In this document: positions 11,338 to 23,400 of the stretch, one piece after another | Numbering within the stretch: the stretch's first letter is position 1 | Layout of the letters: each line of letters opens with the position of its first letter | Assembly: GCF_036785885.1 (NCBI RefSeq) | Contig: NC_092326.1 | Location: forward strand, 7,874,001 to 7,938,000 | Origin: Coffea arabica | Lineage: Eukaryota; Streptophyta; Magnoliopsida; Gentianales; Rubiaceae | Direction: 5' to 3' | Length of the DNA stretch: 64,000 bases | Position numbers and translations under genes: made by a program | Notes under the pieces: model-generated | The model's input: the letters and a program-made list of their open reading frames with translations, nothing else | The model's database searches: none | What the model was told of the DNA's origin: nothing

Positions 11338-11643
11338 ATGAAAGGGAGGGAAATGAGCTCTTCCCCTACTTATGTAAGATTGTCCAGCAGCAATGATGCA
11401 GAGGCAACAAGCTCTCCTAGGAAAGGTTATGTTCCTGTACTTGTGGGAACTGACAATGAAGACATGGAGAGACTATGCATTCCTGTTAAGCTGATAAATC
11501 ATCCTTCTCTGGCCTCTTTACTTGATGATTCCGTCTTGGATTTAGGATATACGCAGCACGGGTTACTTAGAGTTTCATGTGGTGCTGAAGACTTCAAAGA
11601 AATTGTCAAGAACATATCAAGAAGGAAGTATGTTCTATTCTAG
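11338..11643 (+). CDS. SAUR-family auxin-responsive protein
   Basis: An intact single-exon protein of 101 residues, the usual size and structure for the SAUR family. The core runs from about residue 30: GYVPVLVG, then IPVKLINHPSLASLL, DLGYTQHGLLRVSC, and a C-terminal ISRRK. These are the diagnostic SAUR blocks (VPV.VG, LNHP.F..LL, E.GY...G.L..PC). The N-terminus is polar and Ser-rich. SAURs are small proteins that promote cell expansion, in many cases by inhibiting PP2C.D phosphatases at the plasma membrane; that role is family knowledge, not shown here. ATG 11338 is taken as the start; the next Met at residue 6 would also keep the domain. A TATATA word near 11190 may be the core promoter. 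No intron or lesion is seen. Confidence 0.88.
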   Translation: MKGREMSSSPTYVRLSSSNDAEATSSPRKGYVPVLVGTDNEDMERLCIPVKLINHPSLASLLDDSVLDLGYTQHGLLRVSCGAEDFKEIVKNISRRKYVLF

Positions 11644-14055
11644 AGTTCGTGTTTTCTGTAGACATTAATCAGCTAAATCATAATTAGCAGGCTGTATAAA
11701 TGATGTATAGTTTTGATGCTTGTGAAATAGACCCTCAACTTTTGAGGTCTTGGGTTCTAATCCCCTGCACCCTTCCTGCTTTTAAATCACACCCCTCTCC
11801 TGCTAGAAAAAAAAAATAGAAAAAGTGTTGATGCATAGTCTCAGAAAGCCTCATTATGTAATTGAACTAAATAAGTTCAAACACAATGCAAAGAATTTTG
11901 GCAAAGTTCAGCAGTGAAGATTTACTTAAAATTTTGTAGACTGTACAATATTTATGCATTTCTTCTTGGTCCCATTGTTGACTTGTCGTACCATTCCTCA
12001 AGGCCCCTTGTTTATTATTTTGTGGTTGCAGATTATCAAGGTCTGTTCAATTTGTTAAAGAATGAAACTATTTTGGTTGAATCTATCCTGTACCCTAAAG
12101 AACAGTAAGAGAAGATATTACATCGGCATTTATGTCTATATATGAATCAATCGCAGGTGCAATTTGCAAAAATACATTAGGGGCAACCTTAGTGCTTGTG
12201 AAACTTTCCAAAGAACAAAATTAATGTTTTGAAGGTGCATCTGAAAAAAAGTTTTAGTCTTTGTAAGATTCGTTGGTAAGTGTTTTTGGCCTAAGTGTGG
12301 GGAATGACCCCTCATACCTGAACCTCAAAGTCAGGCTATGGAAGACTTTTTTCTGCTCTAGTGCATTCACGTTTTTAATTGTGTAACAGAACAAGCAACA
12401 TACTCTTGCCTTTCAGTAAATTCTATATTAACAACATGTATTTTTTTTTGTTTTACAAAAAAAGGTCCAGAGCATTTAACAAATTTGTGATTTTGGATTG
12501 TTTAGTATTTCAATTCCATCAAATTACAAAACTCGTCATTTGATTTTGGAATAATAAATTCACTTTAGAAAAATAGAGTGGGACCAAAGGTACAGATTTC
12601 AGGTTGTTCAAGGAGAGGTTTTGAATTCGAACACTCTCATGTATACTATAAAAAAAATCACATAATAAGTAAAAGTTTCTATTCCCCGATAAAAGAGCAG
12701 ACAATGACATATTTGAATTTATAAATAAAGCAATCATTTTCTTTCAAAAAACATGCAGCGCCTTGTACAATTGCTCGTGCCCCTGCAATTCTGTGAGGGG
12801 AAGGAGAGAAAAGTTTTTGTTTTTATTACAAATGTCACCTCTGCTTTGTTGATCAAAGAAGTCATCTTTGCATTTTTCTTAGCTAATTAATAGTTTGTAC
12901 AGTTTGTTTTATTGAAAAATCCGCACAATCCACTCAACTAATGAATCAAAAACTATATCGCTTTTTAAGAGAATTAACTGACTAAAGTAGAAGGCTTGTA
13001 GTTTTGGATTTTTCAGTGATCCATTAATTTCTCAACAACTTAGTTGGCGCAAAACTGAAAATTTTTCAAAATTTTGTGGATACTAGTGCAATTTTCTGGG
13101 GGCTGCGGAAGGTCTGCCCTAACTCTATTCTATTTTATAAATATGGTTAGGGACCACGGAGGAAAAAACATTTTAATATCTGCAAGTGATCGAGAAAAAG
13201 TGGCTATGGTTGAAGCCACGCGATTTCGAGGCCTTGGATTTAAATTCGGTTTTTCTACTTTACTTGTTAAATCCCACTCCTTTCTTACTAGGAAAAATTA
13301 ATAAAAAAAAAAATGATTAAGGGAAAGAAACTATTATTGGAACAGAATCAGCACTTATTTTCTTCACATGGAAAGTCTACGAGAACAATAGGAAGAAACT
13401 TAAATCTTCTACCTACTCGTATTATTTTCTGTTTGGATATATCTATTCGTACTATTTTTGTCTTGCTACTCTTCCAAGCAAGAGTATAAAAAAAAAAAAA
13501 TTTTCCTAGCAAAGAGTTCATTTGCTAAAATATAATTCTTATCAATTGCCTAAACATTTATCGTCTCGTTGCATTTTTTTTTTTTTTTGACCAAGAAAAT
13601 GGAATCCAAGTTAGTCAAGAATAACGGATGCTGGAATCCGTACTTTATTAGTACGTATTAGGCTCAGAAAGAGTCAATTTTTTAACTGGATTGACTATGA
13701 TAAAGGACTTGGACCTGAATTAGTAGGATACAACCAGCAAGCGTGTTAATTCAGTACATCCCACATGAATTATGACTTTTTTAATGCATGATCTGTGTGA
13801 TTAACCCGATATACACACCAGGCCATTATTTGAATTTTTTTTATTGTGTTATTCGCTGAATACATTTATTAATCACATTTCCACACATACGTATTTATTT
13901 ACGGACAATGGTATAATGTTATTCTCAAAACATTATCTAAATAATCTTAAATCCGAATACATTCTAAATAGGTGGAATGGCATAAGATGTTATTAATTAT
14001 GTTGGATATTGGATATTGCTTTCTCATACTTTCACTCACGTGTGACTTTGTATTG
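11644..14055. other. Spacer without recognised genes
   Basis: AT-rich non-coding DNA downstream of the SAUR gene. Short open frames (11914-12108, 13074-13301, 12519-12737 on minus) show no recognisable domains or codon bias. There are several A or T homopolymers, for example near 13490 and 13570. The first 150 bases probably contain the SAUR 3' UTR. Confidence 0.6.
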
Positions 14056-15174
14056 ACAATGCAGACAGGGAGGACAAGATGCTAAGACAAGCTGGGAAAT
14101 AAGAAAGCACAGTGTGTGGAAGAAGCTGTGGCACATGAAGGTGAAGGCAAAGCTGAAACATTTTATGTGGAAATGCTTACCGAATTGCCTACCTACGTAC
14201 GAGATTATGTCAAAAAGGCCGGGGAAAGGAGAGGGAAGATGCGGTTGCTGTGGGGAAGGAGTGGAAACCATCGAACACTTGCTCTTTTTTTGTGAAAATG
14301 CAGCAGAAGTATGGAAAATGGCTCCAGTAAGGTGGGATGGGCTACAAGATGAACAACATAACCTATGGCTATGGTGGGAGAAAGCTACTCAATCACTCTC
14401 GATGGAACAAGGTCAGGATAGACTTAATCTCACCATCAACATCTTCTAGCAAATCTAGAAAGCCAGGAACAAAAGAATCTTTGATAGTGCTAAACAGGAA
14501 CCTCACAACACAGTACAGAAAGCCCAAGAAGAGTGGTTGGAATTCGAGCAACCAAGGGAGTCAGAACAGGAGAGCAACACAAGCCAGAACATGAGTGGAC
14601 AACAAGCAAGAAGAGAGCAACTAAGGGAAGACGTGGTATGTTTGTATACGGATGCTGCCATATCAGCAAAAAGGATCAGGACTGGACAAGGTATCATTGC
14701 AAGAAATTGGAAAGTAACGATAATGAGAGCCAAAGGAATTGTAAACCAGGGGAAAGGAACAGTGAGCAAAGAAGAAGCTCTCGCAGTAAGGAATGCTCTA
14801 CTGATGGCCAAAAAGCCTGGATGGACAAAAATTATAGTACATTCAGACTGCAAATCAATAGTTGAGCAAATTAACAGATGCAGTGAATATGATTACAGCA
14901 TTGCAACTATTCTAGAAGATGTACAGGATCTTAGAACAGGCTTTGACAGATGTTCTTTTGTGTTTATTCCTACAACAAAAAATGAAATTAGTCATGCACT
15001 AGCTCATTTTGCAGTTAAACTGGTGCATAATATTGAATGGGAACATGACTTCCCAATATGGCTGATTGAGTTAGGGAAGAAGGAAATGAGGGTAGTATCC
15101 CTTTTTGTAATTAATTCTTGTACTATCAAGTGTTAATATAAATGAAAGCTGTTGTCGTTTGTTGGGAAAAAAAA
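14056..15174 (+). mobile_element. 5'-truncated LINE (non-LTR retrotransposon)
   Basis: Only the 3' end of an L1-type element is present: the zinc-binding region after the reverse transcriptase and an RNase H-like domain. It ends in an A9 tract at about 15163-15171, interpreted as the poly(A) tail. The 5' boundary (about 14056) is where the frame loses similarity to the family and meets a stop. I found no clear target-site duplication. Confidence 0.75.
14059..15136 (+). pseudogene. LINE ORF2 C-terminal fragment: zf-RVT and RNase H-like domain
   Basis: One frame runs through. The first part (14086-14449) has the zf-RVT signature of plant LINEs: WKKLWHMKVKAKLKHFMWKC, then a CGCCGEGVETIEHLLFFC zinc motif. 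Two adjacent TAG stops at 14447-14449 and 14456-14458 sit where the family has Trp (W..W.ARN). The second part (14537-15136) is the RVT_3-type RNase H-like domain: YTDAA near 14650, EALAVRNAL near 14775, VHSDCKSIVEQIN near 14840 and a final HALAHFA near 14995. The reverse transcriptase and endonuclease are missing, so this is a dead copy. Confidence 0.85.
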
Positions 15175-15925
15175 AGACAAAAGTTAATTGGTGATAAACC
15201 ACAAAGAAAATGAAGGTAGCATATCCATCATCAATACACTCCAGACACAAGATTAACAGTAGGAGACATCTTGGTCAAATCAAGAGAAAGCTTCAGCCAG
15301 AAAGGATGAAAACTAAAAGGTCAAAAATTTCAACTATAGATGTGTGCATTTCTGCCTATTTGCTATTGATATCGAATCAGTAAGTGAATTGTATTGAAAA
15401 ATAAAAAAGTTAATTGTATTGAGTATTATGAGCATAAGTCATTCACCACCAAGATGAGTCCTATTTTTCCGAAGGGAAGAAATGATAAGTACCCTAACGA
15501 TTCATAGTCAGTCAAGCCATATTGGCTGCTAGAAATTGTACTTCCCTTTGTTTAATACAAATTACAAATTTCAGCTGTCCAAGTATTGATATCCCGAGTA
15601 GTGAGAAACCACTGGCAGAATAAAAGGAGAATGAGAAGGGCAAAACTAATAACGATTTATATTTAATGCTTAATTAAAAAAGGGAAAAAGTATATCTAAA
15701 AGAGCACCTTTATACTTTTCTGAAATGCTTGGAGGATAAAGTATAACATTTAAAAGGATATATGTGAAAATTTTGATTGTTTTAAGGAGATATAATTGGA
15801 TTTCTAAAAGAAAACTTTTTTTTTTTGTTAGAGGGATGTAAAAACTTTCCTAATAACTTTTCGAGGTAAGGAAGGGCACCCCTCAGGATCTCCCTCACGT
15901 TAATTTAATTTTGTAATCTTGAATT
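15175..15925. other. Spacer without recognised genes
   Basis: AT-rich DNA between the LINE tail and a MITE-like repeat. No open frame with a recognisable domain and no clear repeat boundary was found. Confidence 0.5.
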
Positions 15926-16493
15926 TGTACCACTTTCTCACTTTGTTTTTTACACTTCAATTTTAATCAATTTGTAATATAAATTCTTAATTTTAGACAC
16001 TTTATACGATAAACCTTCAACTTTGTCCCATTTAAGTCTGATCAATGACAATGTTTGCAATATAAATGAGATAAAAGAAAGTGAAAATTAATAACAATGT
16101 ATCATTTTTTTTATGAATGTGGTCCATTGGCTCATTTGACCGATTGCAGCATATTGTCATTGATTTATATGGTTTCATTTGCTAATATTATTAGTAAAAT
16201 TAACGAGATAAAAGATAGTACAAATTAATGACAATGTATCATTTTGTTATAATTGTATTACCTTGGTCCCATTTGACCATTGTTAGCAAATTAACATTGA
16301 TTATAGAGTATTCTATGCAATTAATTTTGCTGACGTACTCATTGATTGGATTTAAAGACGGTAAACTTGAAAGTTTATGTTGCTAATTATTTAGAATTGA
16401 GACTTTAAGGTGTAAAGTATCCAACATTGACGTTTAAAGTGTAAAGTGAAAAAAATGGTAAAAATTTTGGGGGTACAAAGTGGAGCTAGTCCT
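15926..16493. repeat. MITE-like inverted-repeat region
   Basis: The left side (TTCTCACTTTGTTTTTTACAC) and the right side (reverse complement TTTTTTTCACTTTACACTTT) are imperfect inverted repeats. The right end closes with GGTACAAAGTGGAGCTAGTC, matching in style the right end of the element at 43162-43605. It has no coding capacity. Its boundaries are approximate and no target-site duplication was identified. Confidence 0.4.
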
Positions 16494-16746
16494 TTGCAAG
16501 AAACATGAGAACAAAGACATAAAATAGATTTTGTGGGGAACTAAGCAAACCATAAGAATTCAAAAGTCAGTTCTACACATGTTTTACCATTCAAAATATC
16601 CAGCATGATCAATGGTTTTCTTGATGCATGATCTGCGTAATTTACCTCTTCAAAGAAAATAGAAGTGCACATTGCATCTGCCAAGTCAAAATGAAATTAT
16701 GGAAAATAAACCATTTTGATAATCCATTATTTGCAAAAAACTTTCG

Positions 16747-17120
16747 TAATACTAAAAAGGAGAAGAGTCACTTTAAATTTTTTATTATTTTTATTATGCA
16801 AAGAGGAGGGTGTTTTCTTCTAAAGTTTTTTAATTTACTAAGTTGGTTTAATGGTAGAATAAATTATCTAAAAAAATAACTCTAGGGGGTAAATTGATAA
16901 TGAGACTATATTTTATGGGGGTAAAGTGATAATAATTTTAAGGGTTAAACATGTCTTTTTACTTTAATTAACAAACTCCGTTAAGTTTGACCGTTAGTCT
17001 TGGAGGTAAAGTGACTAAAAAATAGCGTTAAGGGGAAAATTAATAGGAGCACCAAATGTTAAGGGGGTAAAGTGATAATAATCCACACATTTAATACTTA
17101 GGTTTCTTCATAGTATTACA
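16747..17120. repeat. Copy of the Helitron A/C flank outside the 3' terminus of copy B
   Basis: These 374 bases match 1359-1732 and 57185-57558. They lie beyond the Helitron's CTAG end, so the unit shared by copies B and A is longer than the transposon. The match begins at TAATACTAAAAAGG. To the left the sequence (AAAAACTTTCG) is unrelated to the flank of A and C. Confidence 0.85.
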
Positions 17121-17155
17121 CTAGAGGAACCAAGCTGTGCAAGGCACAGCCTTGG
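17121..17155 (-). other. Helitron 3' terminus: hairpin plus CTAG, copy B
   Basis: Same structure as at 1733-1767: CTAG, 5-nt spacer, 11-bp stem with one bulge and an AAG loop, with a host A at 17120 on the plus strand (T on the minus strand). Confidence 0.9.
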
Positions 17156-17485
17156 CCCTCCTAAAAATACTGATCATTGGAAAAGCATATATAACAATTC
17201 TAGTTGCAAAATAGGTACATAATATCATAATTACCATTCATAGATTGCTGTCAATAATTTCAGTAGCAGTTACACACCTTTCAATACAATTAAGTCTCAA
17301 GTAGAGATACATAATGCATGCTAATAGTTACATAATATCATATATTAGAATTCATTAACTTCTAGTCATAGCGAGAATGTTAATGGATTCTAATATGATG
17401 GCAAATGATAGCATGCTAAAAGTTCAGTAGCATCCATGATGAACAAAAGAATGAACAAAAGAGGACATGAGGCTGTGTGACTGCT

Positions 17486-20405
17486 TCATTTTGCAGATTC
17501 ACGTGGTTTCTTGAGAGGGCTCATATGAGCAGATTTTGAAGATGCAAGCTTGTTGTCTTCAGGACCATTTTTTCCAGCAATTGAGGGAACAGCTTCAATG
17601 GTTGTCTTCTCAGCAGAACGTACATTAGTTCTGGGAATTGGAGTTTTAAAAGTTAAGCTTCTTTTTACAGTAATGTTTGAAGAGGCTAGCTTATCTGCAT
17701 TATCAGACTTGCGCCCAATTGAATCTAGGATCATTTTTATTGTTGGGCTGAAGATTTGCCTTCAGTGGCAAGTTGGTCAGTGACAGTGGAGCGAGCAGTT
17801 AAATCAACCTGTTCAATGGTGCTGGTCGGCTTCTCAGTTATGGTTGGAGCAGTTGGAACAGGCTCTTCCACAGGATTAGAGACAACTGTGCGCATGATTG
17901 CCGGGTTGATTTCAGCCAATTCTTTAGCAGTGTATATTTTGACGATGCTATACTTATCATCTTTCTGCCTTTGATAATTCGAGTCAAAATGGTGGACAAA
18001 GCATAGGACTTCACGGTTATCAATTGCAGATGCAATTTCAGAAAATACCTCAACACCCTATATTTTGCAAATAAACAAAAAAACAAGCTCAATACCCTGT
18101 ATTTTCAGAAATTTTATAGACTACCAGAAAATGTAAACATGATGCAATTTCAGAAGAAAGCTTAATAGTAACATAGATTGAAGGCGACGTGAGCTGGGAA
18201 GTTCCGACGACATGAGCTGGGAACTTTCCTTTAACATTCCAGCCCAAATTTCTAACTTTTTACAAGTTTTCAGCCAAACATCTTATAACACTTGAGATAA
18301 ACATATTGCATGCATTTGCTAACATTATTTTCCAAAGAAACATTGATAACAAGCTGCAACTTCAGCTTTCTCTGTCGGTTCCTGCTATTTTTTTTTCTTT
18401 CCAATAGCTAATCAGTTATTAAACAGAATTTTCCTCAACTAAAACTCATTTTTCCTAGCTAAAATTCAACATGCAACTTAAGAATTCAGTTATACCAGAT
18501 AATTAAAAGATTGTTGCAATCTTAATGCTGGCTAAAAGAAACTTTTAGCTAGTTCCAGTTAGGAATTTTGTTTCTTGACTACGATTGAGTCTTGTCCTTG
18601 GAAAGAATAGCAAAATAACTAGAGGGACATTACCAGATTTGCAGGCCAATCAATGCAACCATAGACAAAAGAAAATAGAGATATTGCATGTTAATAGTAT
18701 GAGTTTTTCAGCATCTTACGTGTTCATCAGCTTCACTTAGTTGTACTGCTGTGAATGGAATGAGTTTTTCAGCATCTAGACCAAATAATACTACATACAT
18801 TGAACTTGTTCCGTCATCAATGATAATTCCAATACGGCATCTAGTATATGATAGCAGTGAATAATGGTTAATCAATGAAATAAAACAGAATTATTGTTAA
18901 GAGCACTGTTGTAAAATTGCATGCCTTGTTTACCTGGCTTCAACGGCACTTTCTTCTCTGCAAGATGGACATCTAATGATCCATTCCAAATTAGCATCTA
19001 CAGCCTTTTGACAGTTACTACATGCAGCATACCAAAAAGATCGCTGCTCAGCTGCCAAAGAAGTATTTCCTTGTATCCAAGCAATCTTGACCTATAGTTT
19101 ATATTGTATTAGATGCAAAGTTAAGTAATTCATTTTTCACTAATGTAAAAGGTAAGAAAATAGTATAAGTCAGTTTGGACGGAGGCAGCAATTTGGTTGA
19201 GTCTTTGTAACTGGCCTCCTCAATTAGTTGTGCAATTTCTTGCTGATTCTGATCATACCTGTGAACATAAATATGATATGTTATATTTTTCAGTCTTTAT
19301 GTATAATTATAAAGCATGATATGCTTACCATTGCCTTAATACAGTGGCTTGAGGAGTTGGTGGATTCACCAGTAGACAACTTGCAAGCCTTGTTGTTAGA
19401 CATAGATCTATGAAAATAGTATATAATTAGCTCATTAAAGTTGAAGTATGGTAGGCAAAGCAATAATAATTTCTTGAGCAATGGGAGCTGTAACTTACAG
19501 TTAAAAGTAGTTACTTTGACTCTCATAACTATGATGATGTTGTTGTTTGCGATAGTGTTTGCCAGCTGTGCTCCTTCATTTGCTTCAAATTCGTTTCACA
19601 GAGTAAGGAGCATTGGCCTTTTCTAAAAAAAGCAATAAATATGATAAAAATTAAAGAATGTAATAAGTTTATTTAGTAAATTGAAAGTCTATTCTTTTGT
19701 TCCAATTGGCTTACACTTGATTAATAACAACCAAGTCTCTAGTCGTTGAATCAAGACTTTGTTCCCTTGAAGGAAAAGCATGCACGACAATATCCTGGAT
19801 ATCTATTATTCAAAGGAATATTTCAATCTAAGGATAAGCTGAAGATAACATAAGGAATACATTGGGATTATCTAAGATAAAACATGAACTTACTTTGCAA
19901 ATTTTCTGTGTCAGCAAATCTGAATAAGTTTTCAAACGCTGTGAGCTCAAAGTGACACGGAATAACCGGTGGAACTTGCTCAACATACTCCTCAACCAAC
20001 ATTCTGTTATGGATTACCCAAGAATATGGGTAGTCACTGACCTTATACCTTGGTTCTGCTTTGCGAAGAGCTGCACTGGAGATATAGTATCTCCTGAATG
20101 GCATCAACATGCCAGCAAAAAAACGGATATCATTGCCATAGATGACTGCTGAAACCTTTGTTTCCTGTTGCATCATAAAGAAGAAAAGTTGTAAATTTGT
20201 AAAATAGTCAAAGATATATGCAAAAATTGAAGAAATATCTTTATTTTTTTGTTACCTCAGAATCTGTAAGAAGGAAGCGGCAGTAGTTCACAGGCCTTGC
20301 TCCTCGACTCAACTGAACATGTCCTCTCGCAACAACCTGAGCCAGTACTGTCCATCCTTTTACTCCCTCAACGACCTCATTCACTGGAAGGTAACGTCTT
20401 GCCAT
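17486..20405 (-). pseudogene. Helitron RPA1-like single-strand DNA-binding protein, copy B (broken)
   Basis: Same exon structure as copy A, shifted by 15388: exon 1 at 20405-20256, exon 2 at 20164-19894, exon 7 zinc ribbon at 19091-18934, and last exon from 18057. It has the same Trp-to-stop change in exon 4 (19596-19598) and the same frame break before the C-terminal tail (stop at 17737). Every open frame translates identically to those of copies A and C, including spurious ones, so these lesions predate the duplication. OB-fold and zinc-ribbon motifs identify it as an RPA70-type protein; its role in transposition is family inference. Confidence 0.82.
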
Positions 20406-23400
20406 GCTTATTTATAAATGGTACAAACAGATGAATTTAATTCTAAATGTAGACTACAATTATGATAGGATTAATTAAAAATTGAAGAAACAGCAGAAGA
20501 ATGTTCATTTACTTGACAGCTAATTGAGAAGCTTCAAGAACTTCTCTATATACAATATTTCTTGTCTGATTTATTCTAGATTTATCAAAAAATGGAAGCT
20601 TAATGAGTAACTTGACTTGTGAAACTGTTCTTGAACGTGATAACCCCACATAAAGCTGGCCATGAGAAAACACATGTTCTCTTAAATAAATACCTACAAA
20701 ATCTAATGTTTGTCCTTGAGCTTTGTTAATTGTCATTGCAAAGCAAAAACGGATTGAAAACTGAGTTCTCTTATATGGGACAGGGTATTGCTCATCAGTG
20801 GGAGGTTCTAACGGAATTCTATGGATGAAAACATCTTTTCCAGCAAAATCACCTATAACTATTTGAGCATGAATAACATTTCGGCTCAAATTCCTGCATA
20901 TTAATCTTGTCCCATTACAAAGGCCTTCAGTAGGATCTAAATTTCTAAGCAAGATTATTGGTGCATTAACCTTCAAGATTAGCCTATGTGGTGGAAGTCC
21001 ACTTTGGGAAAGAGAATTCAAAAAGTCCTCATACTGTCCCTGATAATTTGGATTTAAGGTTTTATCAAAACTAAGATATTCTACTGCTTCACCTGGAAAT
21101 TTGCTAATGAGAATGTCGTTCACCTCATCAACAAAATTATTTTTTGTGGACAGAATTGCTTGGTTGACTGGAATGTTAGCATCTGATGATCCAGGTATGG
21201 TATTGGGGTACATTAAATTTATCAAATTATCTAGTGCAAAATCAGCCTCACTATTTTCAAGCAAAATTGAAGAGGGAATCTTTATGTAGCTATCATCTTG
21301 GATTTTTTCAGTTCCATTGCCAACTCTCAATAAATATCAGTAAATGAGGGTTCTAATCGAGCCCTCATATTCTCTGTTAACTGCAATTTTTCAAGAGAAG
21401 GCTATAGAGGAGAATTTATTATGCAAGCATTAATAGTCTCAGATTGATTTCCTTTACGAACAACTGGCAATGTTTGTCTAAAGTCGCCACCAAAGACAAC
21501 AACTTTTCCACCAAATATTTCTGATGAGTTCATAAGATCTTGCAATAGATCATTTAATGCTTCAATTGCAGATCTTTATGACATAGGAGCCTCATCCCAG
21601 ATAGTCAATTTGGATTCTCTAATCATTGCTGCCAGATTGCTTTGTTTGCTAACTCTACATGCTCTGCCTTCTAAAAGATCAATTGGGATTTTAAATCGTG
21701 AATAGGCAGTCCTACCTCCTGGTAGTATAGAAGTAGCAATTCCCAAAGTGGCTGTTGCTAGTGCTAAATACCCTTTAGACCTTACATCAGCTAGCAATGC
21801 TCTATAGAGAAATGATTTTTCAGTGCCTCCAGGGCCATCTACAAAAAAGGCCCCACTTTTGTTCTCATATATGCGGTGAGATATGATCTCAAATGCATGC
21901 CTTTGTTTTTCATTAAGCAAAGAAATTGCATTCAGATCTTCTTCATGAACTGTTATGCTTCTTTCAGCTAACAATTCCCTTGTTTAATTCTCAACATCAA
22001 AGGATGATAGATCATTAGGAACCAATCCAAATGAAGCTATGCTTTTTCCCATTGATGCAAGAAAACCACTTATTTGTTGCAGTACCTTTTCCCTGACCTC
22101 TCTAGGAGTCAAATCTGAACACCTTAGAAAATCCTCTGACATTACAGCCTCAAATTTTAACCATAATTGTCTGGGATTGTTAGGACAGGAATATACCAAA
22201 AAGGTTGTAAAAAGTCTTCTCAATTCATAAGGCATATGAAAGAGAGAAGCCTCTTCAAGACAATGTTCTTAGCTGTTATCATCTTGAAGTAGCCCTCTTA
22301 AAAGTGCTACTTCATGAAAGGTTCTAACCTGTACACTATTATAAGTCTTCAAGTCTTCGAAGGATTTCGGAGCACGGACTTTTGTTAAAAGAAGCCTAAG
22401 GTAGTACCTCTCTTCTTCAGTCGGATGGACTGCATTTATTCTTCCTATAGAGTCCCCTTGATCTCTCATTTTCCAACGTTTCTCATCAGGAAGTCAAACA
22501 AAATGGTCTGAAAATTCAAAATATGTATAGTTCAGAGTTTGAGCTTCTGAATCTGTTCTATTCATGTAGAAGAATTCAGTGAGCATTGTCTTTTTGTTTC
22601 TTGGATTGCTCACAACACTGGTCAAATTCTGATGCTTTTTGAAACTTATAGGCTGATAGTTTTCTAGGTGAAGCTGCAAATGAATTACTACAGGTTTTAT
22701 TTTGCCCATAGCAAAACAAAAAAGTCTCCATCTAGCCTCACGTGGTGAGACCCAGCGAGCTACCCGATATTGCTGGATTTCATCAATATGGCTGTTTGGA
22801 TTATCGGAATTAACATGAAAATTGATTTTATCATGTCCTTTGCAAATGTATTTATAGATGTACTTAACAGCCTAAATTGTTGAACAAATTTCAACATTAA
22901 TGTGACAATCAAATTTAGCTAGTAAATAGGCATTATAGGGAACAACCCATCTATTATCTAAGGAATGCTGTCTAACTTTGACTCTAACACCATTAGTACT
23001 TCGCCTATATATTGGATAAGAATTAATGGTCTGGGTTGTTTCCTCACAAAAATCCTTTGGATAGGAATGCCTACACTTGCCATTCTTTGTCATACACACA
23101 CTTGATGGATTTAAAACACCGCATGGACCATGCATCATGTGTTTTTTTAACCATTCTATATAAGTGTGGGTATTTCACTTTGTCTGGAATATTGGCGCTG
23201 ATAATCTTATCATACTCTTCAGGTCTGAACATTTTATGTTTACATTTCAAAATTAAGAGGAAGTGTGCATGTGGCAAGCCTCTTTTTTGAAACTCTATAA
23301 TTTATGTATAGGCTGCTACTTCACCAAAAATATTTTTCTTCAGGATTTTATTTTTTAATTCTTCAAGTTTAGCACGAAAGACTCTTACAATCAAATCAGG